Below the pieces are notes generated by a model. That model was not told where the DNA came from, did no database searches, and saw nothing but the letters and a program-made list of their open reading frames with translations. From NCBI GenBank assembly GCA_031256445.1, contig JAIRQN010000074.1, positions 1 to 54,044 of the forward strand: a DNA stretch of 54,044 bases, read 5' to 3'. This DNA is from Treponema sp. GTDB taxonomy: Bacteria; Spirochaetota; Spirochaetia; Treponematales; Breznakiellaceae. A program made the position numbers and the translations under genes. Positions 1 through 12,000 of the stretch are shown here, in pieces. How positions within the stretch are numbered: position 1 is the first letter of the stretch; each line of letters starts with the position of its first letter.

Positions 1-1
1 A

Positions 2-2743
2 GTGAACGGAGCGATCAGGATGGGTTTTTCGGTAAAGGAAGCGGGTAAATTAAAATCGGTAAAGTACCACAGGGCCGCTTTTTATACTGATACCGATGTT
101 CCGTCAGATTTTGCGCAGACTGCCGCTTCGCAGACGCCTACAACGCCAGTCACTGCTGCCGCTTCGCAGGCTGCCGCGAATACCGCAGACGCGAAAAATG
201 AAAGGGAAGTATCAGAGGAAATCGATAAAATCGTCTTTAACAGTTCCGAATGGGAAAATGACTATTCATTGATGTTCCTTGATGTGGAGATGCATTCAAC
301 CGAAAGGCCTCTTGATGAAAGAATGGTCTTTATTTTCGAAGATGAGGCGGGAAATATCAGCAGGCATACAGTCTGGCCATTTAAAATAAACAGGGAAAAA
401 GACATACCGGAAGTCCACATTATTCTTCCTCTGGATGATGAAGTTCTTACAAACGATTTTATCGTTTCCGGCGTTATGTTTGACGATGACGAAATAAAAC
501 AAATTTACTGGAAAATGGACGACGGTCAGGAAAAAATAATAGAAGCGAAAAACGGGTTTTCAATACCGGTTTCGCTTTCAGCATTAAGTGATAACCTGCA
601 TACTGTGTCAGTTGTCGCTGAAGATATTTACGGCGTAAAAAGCAAGCCTGTAACAAGAAACTTCAGGGTGTCATTATCTGAACCCGCGGCGTCTGTTACA
701 TACCCTCTTTACGATACGATACTGCGGGATGTAATTGAAATAACAGGAGTCGCGTCTGACAAAAACAACATAGAAGATGTAAAAATATCTCTTGATAACG
801 GAAATACGTATAACCTTGCGCGTAAAGTCACAGTCGTGTCAGGAGCGCCGGGAATAAAAGTAGAAGAGGTCAACAGCGGTTTTAGCGATATTACGGCGGA
901 CGCGCCCGAGCTTGAACTGGTAATGGAAAATGTCAGCGAAGAGTTCAAATGGGCGTATAAGTTCAACACAAAGATACTTAAAGACGGTCCTCATGTGGTA
1001 TTTATCCGCGTAACTGATAAATACGGAATTCCCGCTACATATTCGGGCATGATCAATATTGATAATACGCCTCCTGAAGTCGTTATCAACAGTCCGGGAG
1101 ACGGTTCGGTTTCGACAGGCAGCGTAAAGATAATGGGTCAGACAATGGATCCAAATCTGAAAAATATCGTTATTGAACTGCGCAGTCTCGAGGGAAAGGA
1201 AGTAAATGAGAACATAAAATCGCGCACTCTGGAACCGGCGGAAGTAATAAATGAAACGCTGGATTTTGGAGATCAAAGCGACGGCCTTTACAATATAGAG
1301 ATTGTCGCGTTGGATAACGCCGGAAACATTACGCACATTTCAAGGAATATCGCTCTCGCCCGCGAAAGCATGAAAAACTATATTGAAATTCTTTACCCGC
1401 TGGATAACGAGAATGTTCAGGGGAAATTCAATCTGTACGGTTACGCGGGCGGCACTGACAAAGCGAAAACCGTCACTTTAAGGGTCAATAATATTGACGT
1501 TAAGGTAAACGATGTTGACGATTCCGGGTACTTCTGCTTCTCGCTGGATTCTGATCTTGTTAAAAACGGAACCAACACCGTATCGGCTCACAGTAATTTC
1601 GGCGGGAATGAAACAACCCGCTCCCGTGAGCAAAAATTGGTTTACAGGGCGGACGGCCCCTGGGTGACAATTGACAGCTTCAACATCGGCGCGTTCGCTT
1701 TTGACAGACCTTACCTTTCCGGTCGCTCCGGCTATGAAATAACCGAAGAGGACAGGGAACTTCTTTCTTCCAGAGACGCAGACAGGGCGAAGAAAAGCGA
1801 AATAAAGGATAAAACGCCCGATTATACGGAAATCAGTTTTGATAACGGAAAAACCTTTGTCAGGGCTGGCGGCAGCGCGGCAAAAGATATTGACTACCGC
1901 TATCGGCTGGAGACAGGGGAAATGACGGAAGGGATGCACTACATTCTTGTAAGGACAAAAATGAAAAACGGCGAAATGGCCGTTACGCGAATGATTGTGC
2001 AGGTTGACAAAACAAGTCCGGAGATACGGCTTATTTCGCCGCAGCCGGGCGGCCGCTACAATGAAAAAATCGCGTATTCAGCCTCCGCGACTGACGATGT
2101 TGAGCTTGTCAATATTACATACCATCTGCGCAAGGGAGACAAATCCTCTTATGAAGTGCCGGGATTTTTGCAGGGCTTGTACATAGAGGGAGTAATCCCG
2201 CCTTTTATCAGGCAGATAACCAATGAAGCGCCTGTAATTCCGTTCGGCGGAGGCGTAACGTACTTTGACGTAGGCATGGGTTTGAGTTTCTTTGATGACA
2301 ATGTAAAGATACAGGCTCAATACGGGCTGATGAATCAGCATTTTTATGAATCCCTGGGCGGACACGGGCAGGTTCGCTACGGCGGGCATGTGCTTGGGTT
2401 AAAACTGCTCGCGAGCATTTATACTCTTCCTTTCGGCTCAGTTTTCGGGCCCGACTGGGAATGGCTTTCGGCCGCATTCGCCGTAGGCGCAAATTTCTCG
2501 CTGTTTGATCTTGCTCTGGAAGGCTATACGCAAAGCGGCAAAAGAACATGGATGAGCGCCATTTTGGCGCAGCTTGAATTCCCCAAGGTGACAATTCCAA
2601 AGAGAAAGTTTCTGCGTACATTCAGTATGTTCACAGAAGGGCAGATTTGGTTTGTGCCGACTGATGTTCCCTCGAATGAAAATGTGGATATTCCGACCTT
2701 TGTACCGCATGTCATTTTAGGGGTAAGGTTATATGTGTTCTGA
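2..2743 (+). CDS. Ig-like repeat protein with outer-membrane-like C terminus (5' partial)
   Basis: The reading frame is open to the left edge, so the true start lies upstream. The GTG at base 2 is only the first available codon. About 913 residues are visible. After a low-complexity Ala/Thr/Gln stretch (about 40-65) come several Ig-like beta-sandwich modules with the recurrent pattern 'hydrophobic-x-SP or YPL ... I-x-G-x-x-x-D ... DNG', for example IDNTPPEVVINSPGDGS. The last ~170 residues change character: alternating hydrophobic/aromatic strands and Gly turns, ending in ...LGVRLYVF. A terminal Phe is typical of outer-membrane beta-barrel proteins. A surface-exposed multi-domain protein anchored by a C-terminal barrel is inferred. 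The next gene starts 19 bp downstream behind a good RBS, so the three long genes here are probably one operon. No specific ligand can be named. Confidence 0.7.
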   Translation: MNGAIRMGFSVKEAGKLKSVKYHRAAFYTDTDVPSDFAQTAASQTPTTPVTAAASQAAANTADAKNEREVSEEIDKIVFNSSEWENDYSLMFLDVEMHSTERPLDERMVFIFEDEAGNISRHTVWPFKINREKDIPEVHIILPLDDEVLTNDFIVSGVMFDDDEIKQIYWKMDDGQEKIIEAKNGFSIPVSLSALSDNLHTVSVVAEDIYGVKSKPVTRNFRVSLSEPAASVTYPLYDTILRDVIEITGVASDKNNIEDVKISLDNGNTYNLARKVTVVSGAPGIKVEEVNSGFSDITADAPELELVMENVSEEFKWAYKFNTKILKDGPHVVFIRVTDKYGIPATYSGMINIDNTPPEVVINSPGDGSVSTGSVKIMGQTMDPNLKNIVIELRSLEGKEVNENIKSRTLEPAEVINETLDFGDQSDGLYNIEIVALDNAGNITHISRNIALARESMKNYIEILYPLDNENVQGKFNLYGYAGGTDKAKTVTLRVNNIDVKVNDVDDSGYFCFSLDSDLVKNGTNTVSAHSNFGGNETTRSREQKLVYRADGPWVTIDSFNIGAFAFDRPYLSGRSGYEITEEDRELLSSRDADRAKKSEIKDKTPDYTEISFDNGKTFVRAGGSAAKDIDYRYRLETGEMTEGMHYILVRTKMKNGEMAVTRMIVQVDKTSPEIRLISPQPGGRYNEKIAYSASATDDVELVNITYHLRKGDKSSYEVPGFLQGLYIEGVIPPFIRQITNEAPVIPFGGGVTYFDVGMGLSFFDDNVKIQAQYGLMNQHFYESLGGHGQVRYGGHVLGLKLLASIYTLPFGSVFGPDWEWLSAAFAVGANFSLFDLALEGYTQSGKRTWMSAILAQLEFPKVTIPKRKFLRTFSMFTEGQIWFVPTDVPSNENVDIPTFVPHVILGVRLYVF

Positions 2744-2762
2744 TTAATATCAGGAGAAAATT

Positions 2763-5700
2763 ATGACGTATTTTTTAAAAGGAAAGAAAACATTTTCGGC
2801 TGGAGTTATTCTTGTTTTATCGGCTCTTTTTTTCTTTACCGCGTGTAATACGCCGTTTGGTTTCGGAGAACAGGTTGATTTTGTTCCTCCTATACTGACT
2901 TTGGACCCGGTTACAAACCCGTATTATGTTCGGCTTGGCAGTACGCTTACAGGAACCGTTACTGATGTTGTAAATAATATAGAGGGAACCGGGGTTGACT
3001 ACGTTATTATGCGCGAAGCGGGAAATACGGAAGAAATTTTCCGCGCTGTAATAACCGGCGACAGATGGGAAATATTTCTTGATTTCACCGAAGAGCAGAA
3101 CGGAGAAAAAATTCCTGTTGAGATTTTAGCGTATGACAGAGCGGGGAACTCAGGAGATACATCCATCGCGGCTGTTTCTTTGATTATTGATATAAGACCG
3201 CCTTTTATCCAGGATATTTATATAGAGCGTACTTCAATGAGAACCGTTCTTCTTGAGCCTATAGGCGATCTTAGAATACTTGAAACGGAAGATCCAAGAC
3301 GCGAAAGAAGCGCTAACGCGGACAGGTATCAAAACGGGTGGTTTACAATCTGCGCAAGAGTAATGGAAGAAGAGACAAGAATTAATGAAATAAACCTGGC
3401 AATTTATGACACCCGCGAACCTAATACGGAACTTATGCTGCTGGACATGGAAGCGGGTTCATCGACATTTTCCCCCCGATGGCTTGTTAAAGAAGATGAT
3501 ATTCTCGCGGCAGGAGAAAGGCTGTGGCCCGGCTATACCGCCGGTTATTATGAAAGCAATGAACGCTATTACTACCGTGTTGATATAATAGCGAATGACA
3601 GAAGCGAGAATGAGCTTGTAGAAGACATGGGATATTTTTGTCTATGGCAGGAAAGCGATATTCCAAAAGGCATACTTGATCCAATTGTCGGCACAATTTT
3701 TACGCGCGGTTCAACTCTTCCTGTAGAATTTTTTGATGATGATTCTCTTGATTGGGCGTATGCGGACATGTTTACATTAGATCAATGGAACGCGACCAGT
3801 TCAGGGAATCCCAAAGACGCGTGGCTGAACGATAATGGTTTAATAATGCCTTTTACCTCTGGAGACTCTGATAATGATAAATTAATATGGCTTAAAGAAC
3901 AACTTGACAACGGAACGACAATTTATAACTGGAAATTTTCCAAAAGACATTCCATAGAAAATATCGCCGACAGTGACTTAAAAGTTAATATAGATGAACT
4001 TCTCGGCAATACAAATCCAAATGAAAAAGTATACTATGTTCCGACAGGCGACAGGGACAACGATTACGGAGAATTTGTGCTTTTCACGCTGGCCGGCGAT
4101 TCAAAATTGGAGCCTCATAGCGGGCAGGGACCTGAAGATACAAACAGGAACAGATGGAATAAAAGAGCATGGCGCATAGAAGTAATCGACGAAAACATTC
4201 CGCTTATAGTATTTGATACTGTAGATACCCGTCCGGGTTCAGGTTATGAGCCCGGTAAACATTCAGGCAGTTCTGTTAATGAACCAATTCCAAATGCCCG
4301 CACAGGCGACAGCCCCGAAGAAAATACTTTCCCGCGTCTTACAGACGGCCGTTATTTTACCATTAACGGTTATACCCTTCGTGAAAACAGGACGCAGACA
4401 AATGAAGTTGAAAAGTTCCGCATGGCATGGATACCGTACGGCATGGGAAACGGGCATCCTGACAGTTATATTACTGCAGTTCAAAATGCGCTTAGCAACT
4501 ACGGGAGTGTACCGTTTCCTGACGGCGTTAAAGATTGGGATTTATCGGATATGCTTGAAACAGGCGCAAGCGACAATAGTGTCGGGGGAATCCCATATAT
4601 AAAACAGGCGTTCAGAAAAGAATTTGATATTCTCGGCGGTACAAGAGCCGAATCAATTTATTTGGCGGATTACCGTGAAAACCCGCGAAATCCGCCATTG
4701 GAATTGGAAAATCCGGCGGCAAAACCAGGTATAACTGAACCTCATTTTATATATAACGATAAACTGGAGAATGAAACAAAACTCTTTATTTTCTACGCCA
4801 AAGATAATATGGGGCACGAAGTTTTCAGGCAGTTGCGTCTTTTAAGCAACAAGACTCCGCCGGATCTGGGCGTATACAACATGACAGGAAGAGTGCAGCC
4901 GAATGAAAACCAAATGCCGCCTAATATTTACAATGATGAATACATGGAAGGCAAAGATAATATTGACGACGAAGTACGCGCAAAATATAAGACTGATCTC
5001 TATGCAATGCAGGAAACAGGATACAACCTAATGCGGACTTACGCGCTTACAGGCAATCCGCCTGCATTAAACCCTGATCTTAACAGGGCGGAACCGCTGC
5101 AGGCATTTCCGCGCGATACAACTTTAATGTTTTGGGTTACAGCGGAGAGAAGCGGAGAGCTTGCGATTCAAAATATCAGAATGCAGGATGTAACATACGC
5201 CTCCAATGACGAGCCAAATATCGGGCATTATGACCGCAACGCAAGATCGCTTAGCTATTATGAAAGACTGCCGGAAATCGGACAGAGAATTTTTATTTTT
5301 ACCGCCGAGGATACGCTGGGCAATGAAGCGAGGATTCAGCGTACGGTAGCGGTTACAAACGCCGCTGTTTTAAGCGAGATAAGCACAACTCAGCAGGACG
5401 GCTCTTACGGCATAGGCGAGGAAATTATTTTAAGAGCGTATTTTTCAAATCTTGTTTATTGGAGAAATATAAACGGAAGTTCCAATAAACCGCAGTTAAA
5501 TATACGTTATCAAAAAAATGGCGCTTATGTAGTTGAATCGCTGGAAACAGAAACTGAAGCCGGACAGAACACATTGTTTCTTGAGTTTAAATTCCCTGTC
5601 AGGGAAGGTTATACGGGTGATTTGCAGACAATGTATAATGACAATTCTCTGAACGGTGATCCTGTAAACGGGACAAACCGTCCTATCAAACTTCCTGCCG

Positions 5701-8700
5701 GTATTGAAATAGTTGACTCGGATCGCAATGATAAAGCTTTAACGCCCGGGAATGATCCATGGGAATGGACGACAAAAGAGAATTCGCTGCAGGATAAAAA
5801 GACAATAACGCTTCAGGGAATACGACCAGTAATTAATGACGTTCTTGTAATAGACGGAAAGACGCAGCATTCAGACGGCGCGTATTATTTTAAATCAGGC
5901 GAAACAATTGATTTTACCCTTAAAGCAAGCGCGCCAATCTTTACGTATAACACAAGCGGCGCCGGAAACCCTAACCCAAGGATACGATTCAAAATACAGG
6001 GCAGCGACTATTACGCCGACTACCAGAGAAATATCAGCGCTGACACAATGTTATTCAGTCATACAGTTAGTACAATCGCAGATGGTGAAATTAACAGAAA
6101 TTCCATTGGAATTGATACACAACAAGGCGCGATAGGAGACAGTGTAGGAAATTATCTTGCTTCTACCGTAGATTCGGCAGACACCCTTTTACAGGATTCA
6201 AATTATCCGGCTGCTTATATTCCTGTTGATACAGTTCGTATAGATAAATTAAAACCAGCAGCGCCTGTTACATTATTGGGCGGTGAGCAGGTAGGATCGT
6301 CATCCAAAGCTTTTTTTAATGCAACTCCTGTATTAACAATTAATAATCCGCCTTCAGGCAGTGAACCGTGGTGTGATATCAGGCAGTATTCCCTGAACGG
6401 CGGCTTTACATGGGAAACATTTCCTGTCGTCCACAGCGGATGGACTGCATCCGCAGGGGCGAATGCTCTATATATATCAAACGGTCAGTGGAATCTTTGG
6501 ACGCGTTACATAGACAGAGCCGGAAATGAAGGTGCTGTAACCGCCAAATCAATAGAGGTTAACGCTGTTTTCCCGCGTCTTATCGGCATTACTGCAGTTC
6601 AGCCAAACGCTACCTACACAAGCGCTCAGCCCAGACTGGATTTTACCTTTGACTTTGACGACACGGTAACAATAGCTGCACAATCTGCTGTGACTATAAC
6701 ATTGGCGGATATTAACAGAACGGCAAATACACCGGGAACTGCACTTACAAGTCCTGAAGTATCATATCAAAGAACACTCACAGCAGCTTCGTCTTCGGGA
6801 AGTACTGTTACTTTTACATGGACTCCGCTTAATAGTAACACTTATGATATGCTTGACGGTTTAAAAATAACATCGGTTAATTTAAGCGGTTTGAATGATA
6901 AATTTGGCAATCATGGTCCTTCATCTGTTACGCTGACATGGTCAAATGCGGCAGGCGGTACCGTAGCTTATAACGGAAACGCCGCGATTAACTATAACAT
7001 ATCAGGAATTAAGGTAAGTACCATTTCTCCTCAAATAAGAAGCAGACAGCCGCAAAACGCGCAGGGCAGGACTGGTAATATTACATTATATACTGCAGAT
7101 CCTGACACCGTAACTGTAACAGATATAGCATCCGGTTCTATTTCAAAAGATAACAGAACAATAAGATTGACTTTTAGCAAACCTGTTCAAAAAGGAAACG
7201 GCACAATCACAATAAGACCGCACGGCAACTACGCGATCCCTGCTGTTTTTGAAAACGAAGGATATTATGTAGGCATTAAAGCGGACGGGCAAATAGCAGT
7301 TGACACAGAAAATTTTGAATATACCTATTCATCATCCGCCGCCGATCCATCGGATTCGGCAAGAGGCGTAGTCGCGAAAACATGGGTAGCCGGTTTCAGT
7401 GATATTTTTAACAATGTTAATGCAAATGACAAAAACACATTAATTGGAAGCGCTTCAATGAGCGATCCAGCGTTAGTCGCTACTACAGGTTTAAGCGCGG
7501 GACCGTATTTAAAAACAACGCACGGCCTAAAACGCGGCGCGGGATTTACAGGTAATTACAATAATTCAAATCCGGGTGTAAACGCGCCGGGTCCGGAAGG
7601 AACCGCTTATATGGTTCCCGATATATCTACAAAATGGGTGCTGCGTTACAGCATAGAGGACATTTTTGGAGCGAATAATACAACTGCTTCGGAGAACACT
7701 GTTGTAACGAATATCCGCACGGTATTGAATAACGCGAAATTCCGCTGGCAGGAAATTGCGGTTACTCAATCAGATATAATAGTGAGCGAAAATACGGTAA
7801 CGATAAAGCTTCCTGAGCCTCTGCTTCCCGGGTTGCAGTGGACGCTGCACTATGACGCGGGGACATTCGCGGATGAAGCGGGAACTCCGGCTGCAGCAGT
7901 TGCAAGAGGGACGTACTGGTTCTGGTCGGGCGGGGTGCAAAAACCTGTAATCCGTGTAGAAAGAAAGAGTTATGACGCGAGAACCGCGGTCAGTTCAGGC
8001 GCTCAAGCAAATCCGACATATAACGCTGACGGTTATGCCGGTACAATTGTTTCATTTGAGACCGTAGCTTACAGAATTGTATCCGAAACGCCTAATTCAA
8101 GAATTTTTTATAGTACGCTGTTGGGATCATCGTCTACCGGAAATAATTTTACAAGAGGAAGCGCTCTTGGTGCATGGACAGGAGATATAAATACAACAGC
8201 ATTGACAGGTATTACATCAGGAACAACCATTAAATGGGAAGGTCCCAAGGCAGACGCCGGAAATAATGTCGGTGCATGGGTACGTCCAAATCTGATATTC
8301 AGAAACAATACAGGTACTACAGCTGTAACTTATACAGTAATGGATGCAGGCGTTCAAACCACCAGAGCGGTAAACAATGGTTATTTTGGTTTAAGGTCAT
8401 ATAATAAAGACGCAACTGTTACCGACTTGGCTTTTTCTGATGCCAATTTAAGCAGTACAACTACGACAGGCAGAGTTACAGCTGATATTCCATTCGGTAC
8501 TGCTAATGCCTTACAGGCTAGTAAAAATTATATAGTGGCAAATACAAGAATAGATCATAGAACAGTAAACGCAAACGGAACACACGATTATAATAATACT
8601 AATCCAACATATACTTCGCAAAGAGGCTATGAAGGCGTTTACAGAACTGTTTTGATGATGAATCAATCAATTGTGACGGGAGCTACCAATCCTACAACGA

Positions 8701-9002
8701 ATTATCCCCCGAAGGTAAACGGAAGTACAAGGCAGAGCGGACTTCCTACAATAGCGGGCTTCCCCTTAAAGGATAACGCTACAGGAACAGATTCAAGGTA
8801 TATGAAGGTAATGTATCGTGTTGGAACCGGCAACACAGACAGGCAATGGTATTGGGTATCCACAGAGATAGTCAGCCAAATCTATATTCAAATACATGGC
8901 AGGGGAATTGGTACTGACACTTCATTCGGCACTCAGGGAGATTCCCGTGACTGGATGACGATGGGTTACGGAGACTTAACCTATTGTCTTGGCTGGCAGT
9001 AA
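2763..9002 (+). CDS. Giant Ig-like repeat lipoprotein (2079 aa)
   Basis: The N terminus has a Lys-rich head, a hydrophobic core and the lipobox-like FFFTAC, with Cys28 as the likely lipidated residue. The start is supported by CAGGAGAA just upstream. The body is a chain of Ig-like/Big-type modules (motifs such as DRAGN, DNMGHEVFRQL, TLTWSN) rich in Thr, Asn and Gly. From about residue 1450 it carries the pattern IRLTFSKPVQKGNGTITI ... STKWVLRYS, which recurs in the following gene (ISLRFNRAVSKGSGNVTI ... STKWILRYD). The two are therefore likely paralogues. An extracellular or periplasmic-face adhesive or structural lipoprotein is inferred; no enzyme motif is seen. It lies 19 bp after the preceding gene and 14 bp before the next, consistent with co-transcription. 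Confidence 0.75.
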   Translation: MTYFLKGKKTFSAGVILVLSALFFFTACNTPFGFGEQVDFVPPILTLDPVTNPYYVRLGSTLTGTVTDVVNNIEGTGVDYVIMREAGNTEEIFRAVITGDRWEIFLDFTEEQNGEKIPVEILAYDRAGNSGDTSIAAVSLIIDIRPPFIQDIYIERTSMRTVLLEPIGDLRILETEDPRRERSANADRYQNGWFTICARVMEEETRINEINLAIYDTREPNTELMLLDMEAGSSTFSPRWLVKEDDILAAGERLWPGYTAGYYESNERYYYRVDIIANDRSENELVEDMGYFCLWQESDIPKGILDPIVGTIFTRGSTLPVEFFDDDSLDWAYADMFTLDQWNATSSGNPKDAWLNDNGLIMPFTSGDSDNDKLIWLKEQLDNGTTIYNWKFSKRHSIENIADSDLKVNIDELLGNTNPNEKVYYVPTGDRDNDYGEFVLFTLAGDSKLEPHSGQGPEDTNRNRWNKRAWRIEVIDENIPLIVFDTVDTRPGSGYEPGKHSGSSVNEPIPNARTGDSPEENTFPRLTDGRYFTINGYTLRENRTQTNEVEKFRMAWIPYGMGNGHPDSYITAVQNALSNYGSVPFPDGVKDWDLSDMLETGASDNSVGGIPYIKQAFRKEFDILGGTRAESIYLADYRENPRNPPLELENPAAKPGITEPHFIYNDKLENETKLFIFYAKDNMGHEVFRQLRLLSNKTPPDLGVYNMTGRVQPNENQMPPNIYNDEYMEGKDNIDDEVRAKYKTDLYAMQETGYNLMRTYALTGNPPALNPDLNRAEPLQAFPRDTTLMFWVTAERSGELAIQNIRMQDVTYASNDEPNIGHYDRNARSLSYYERLPEIGQRIFIFTAEDTLGNEARIQRTVAVTNAAVLSEISTTQQDGSYGIGEEIILRAYFSNLVYWRNINGSSNKPQLNIRYQKNGAYVVESLETETEAGQNTLFLEFKFPVREGYTGDLQTMYNDNSLNGDPVNGTNRPIKLPAGIEIVDSDRNDKALTPGNDPWEWTTKENSLQDKKTITLQGIRPVINDVLVIDGKTQHSDGAYYFKSGETIDFTLKASAPIFTYNTSGAGNPNPRIRFKIQGSDYYADYQRNISADTMLFSHTVSTIADGEINRNSIGIDTQQGAIGDSVGNYLASTVDSADTLLQDSNYPAAYIPVDTVRIDKLKPAAPVTLLGGEQVGSSSKAFFNATPVLTINNPPSGSEPWCDIRQYSLNGGFTWETFPVVHSGWTASAGANALYISNGQWNLWTRYIDRAGNEGAVTAKSIEVNAVFPRLIGITAVQPNATYTSAQPRLDFTFDFDDTVTIAAQSAVTITLADINRTANTPGTALTSPEVSYQRTLTAASSSGSTVTFTWTPLNSNTYDMLDGLKITSVNLSGLNDKFGNHGPSSVTLTWSNAAGGTVAYNGNAAINYNISGIKVSTISPQIRSRQPQNAQGRTGNITLYTADPDTVTVTDIASGSISKDNRTIRLTFSKPVQKGNGTITIRPHGNYAIPAVFENEGYYVGIKADGQIAVDTENFEYTYSSSAADPSDSARGVVAKTWVAGFSDIFNNVNANDKNTLIGSASMSDPALVATTGLSAGPYLKTTHGLKRGAGFTGNYNNSNPGVNAPGPEGTAYMVPDISTKWVLRYSIEDIFGANNTTASENTVVTNIRTVLNNAKFRWQEIAVTQSDIIVSENTVTIKLPEPLLPGLQWTLHYDAGTFADEAGTPAAAVARGTYWFWSGGVQKPVIRVERKSYDARTAVSSGAQANPTYNADGYAGTIVSFETVAYRIVSETPNSRIFYSTLLGSSSTGNNFTRGSALGAWTGDINTTALTGITSGTTIKWEGPKADAGNNVGAWVRPNLIFRNNTGTTAVTYTVMDAGVQTTRAVNNGYFGLRSYNKDATVTDLAFSDANLSSTTTTGRVTADIPFGTANALQASKNYIVANTRIDHRTVNANGTHDYNNTNPTYTSQRGYEGVYRTVLMMNQSIVTGATNPTTNYPPKVNGSTRQSGLPTIAGFPLKDNATGTDSRYMKVMYRVGTGNTDRQWYWVSTEIVSQIYIQIHGRGIGTDTSFGTQGDSRDWMTMGYGDLTYCLGWQ

Positions 9003-9016
9003 GGAAGGAGGAAATT

Positions 9017-12000
9017 ATGAAAAATCTAAAATACATTTTATTATACGTAGTTTTGGCGGTTTCTTTTTTCTCCTGTAATAATCCAATCGGATTGGGTTCA
9101 ATGCTGGATATAGACGGACCTGAGATTGAATTTACATCTCCTTCTTCGCGTAAAGCCGTTCCTGTTGAATTTGAAATAACGGGGACTGTATTGGATGAAA
9201 GCCCTATTCAAAAAATTCTTCTTACAACATCAGCAAATAATACAGACTTCGCGAAGCAGTGGCGTTTTTTAAATAATATATGGGAAGTATCAGAAGACGG
9301 CGGCGGCAGCTGGTCCAGGATACAGAACGCGCAATGGAACGGAAATAACAGATCCGCGAACTGGATGATACCTGTTGATATGCGCGTAAATGGCGGTGAG
9401 CCGGCTGACGGCGAATATCTTTTTTTAATTCAGGCATGGGATAATGGCGGCAATTCAGATGCCAATTCAATTAAATCCCTGGTTCTTATAATAGACAGGG
9501 ATCCGCCGAGAGTTGAAATTACAAATCCCTATATTCACAGCAGATATTCATATTATGACAGCGAACAGGGAATATTTACAAATAATAATACACTGCAGGA
9601 GCTTCACGCGTATCCTGATAACAGCGATGCCAGATTTGAACCCGCGAATATAGGAAAATTCCTTACGCAGGGATTCCAGCTTCAATGGCAGATTGACGAT
9701 AACCATGACGTTTGGTCAATTGATATAAGGTTTTACAGATACGACGTAATTATTGACGGTTACCCTGAAACTCCGCTGCCAGATAATTATATTTACCGTT
9801 ATAACAGAAACCTGCCTCCCCCCCCTGTAATTCCGGTTCCGGCGGATAATCTTAGGCCTAGCGGAACTGTAAATGTTCCGGCTCTGACAAGCCCTGCGGG
9901 AATTTATGATGAAGGCGGGATATTGGAAAATCCCATTATTGATAATGAAGAAGGCGGAAAAACAACAATAAAAATAACCGCGAGCTGTTATGATGCGGCG
10001 GGTAATCCAAATCAGGAAAAAACACTCGGATATTTTATTTACTGGCCCAAAGCAGATAAAGCCTGGATTATTTATTCAAGCGGCATGGAAAAACCGGAAG
10101 AATACGCTGATATGTCTGAAAACGAACTGAAAGAAAATTCGTTTATGATTTATCCGGGCAGAAATATAAAAGCCACGGCTTTCCATGCGCAGGGAATAAG
10201 CAAGGTTATTTTTTCACTGCATAATTACAATGAAAAAGAACCGGATTTCCAGAACAGAATTTCAGATCCAATACCGCTTGGGTATATGGAAAATTTTGAA
10301 TCATCGGTGGAATTCACAAACGCCGGTAAAACACAGGTCGTTAGACGAAATGATCCGCGTTTTGGAAACATCCTGTCCACGATTTTTCCGTGGGAATTCA
10401 GACCTCCGAACAGAACGGGGTATTATGTAGTTAAAGCTGCCGCCTATGACAGCAATGAAAATCCCGGCGATGAATGGCAGAGCCTCTTTATGGTGCAGGA
10501 TATCACATATCCTGATTTTACAGTTCAGCCGAGTCCTGTAGCTACAGAACAACTGTTCATGCACATTGATAACAGTGATAAATCAATTACCATCAGCGGC
10601 AGTTTGAGCGACGCTACGGAAATTACTTCGCTGACAATGGTTTGGATTAACCCTGAATCAAGGAATTTTGCCGCGATGAGCCAGCTTCAGTATTTCCGCG
10701 ATCCGGATTACGCCGGATGGGAACAGGCGAAAAATCTTCAATCAGGATCTTCCGCCGGAGAAATCAAAAATGCCTCTCTATACGGAGAAAATTTTCCGTA
10801 TGACGAAGCTAAACCAAACAGATTGTGGAATCTTGCCTTAACGCATCTGGGCGAAGATGAAGATACAAACAGACAGGTTTATAATTATTCACAGAAAATA
10901 ATCCTGCCTGTTGAGTTAAATATTGACGTTGGCATGCAGCCTTTAAAGAGCCAGATATTCCTGCTTAGAGCGGAAAACCCGAACGATAAAACTACAATAA
11001 TTACTTACGCTCCGCAGGGTGATACGCTTCCGCCTGAAATTATAATCAACAATGTTACCATTAAGAGAGGCGCTTCCAATCTGGCTGAATGTATACCGGG
11101 AGAATATTCGTTAATTCCCAAATTCGTAGATAATGATCAAATAGTTATAACAGGCAGTTGGAAAGAAGATTCAACCCAATATTTAAATGTTCAGACATAT
11201 CTGTATCCGAGTATAAAAATAAGCGTTAACGGAAACCTGTTAAGTACCGGCACGGACGATATACTGCCTGCAGCAGGCAATCATACACAAGGTACATTTG
11301 AGATTACAGGCACATTTGGCGGCAGCGGGCCTCTTTTGACAACAGCCATAAAAGATACTCTTGTTGTTAACGCGGTAATAGAAGATATAGGAGGAAACCC
11401 CGCTGAATTCGGCGCTTCATGGCTTATTGAAAGCGACGCGCTCAGGTTCCTTCGCATTTCAAGCTCCGATCAGGATAAGGCTTATAAAGCAGGCGACATA
11501 ATTGAATTATTCCTTGAATTCAGCAAACCTGTTACGTTAAATAAAGGCACAGCGAAAGATCCTGTTTTATTATTGAATACAGGAGGAAGAGCTTATTATG
11601 GAAAAAAAGACGATACAAATCAGAACACGGAAAATTCCCGCCAGTACTTTATATATACTGTAGGACCAGACCATGATACTACGAATTTGCCTGATAAAAA
11701 ATTCCTTAATGTAACCGGGCTCTCTGTTGATGAAGGGGCATCAGACGGAGATACAGGCTGGAATACGGATAATTATCCTTTCAGATGGCAGTTCAAGCAG
11801 TTGATAGACGGCGTTGAAGTTACAGAGAGTATGAGAATTGTTTTGCAGAATACATACAACGGTTTAAATGACTCGGAGAAGACAGTTATTGCGCCTTTAC
11901 CGGTTGCGTCTGACAATATTAGTTCCCTGATCGCGGGAAAAGAAATTACAATAGATACAACTGCGCCTCTTGTATCAGGCGTAACCGCCAACCCTACAGG

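Noticed and set aside
839-1336. 165-residue minus-strand open frame
   Set aside because: It lies wholly within the Ig-like protein gene, has no family motif, and its composition is that of an antisense shadow. Similar antisense frames at 1478-1939, 2078-2389 and 2208-2621 were dropped for the same reason.
8984-9016. Upstream in-frame ATG for the second giant lipoprotein
   Set aside because: It overlaps the previous gene and would bury the signal peptide. The ATG at 9017 has a strong RBS and starts a clean lipoprotein signal.
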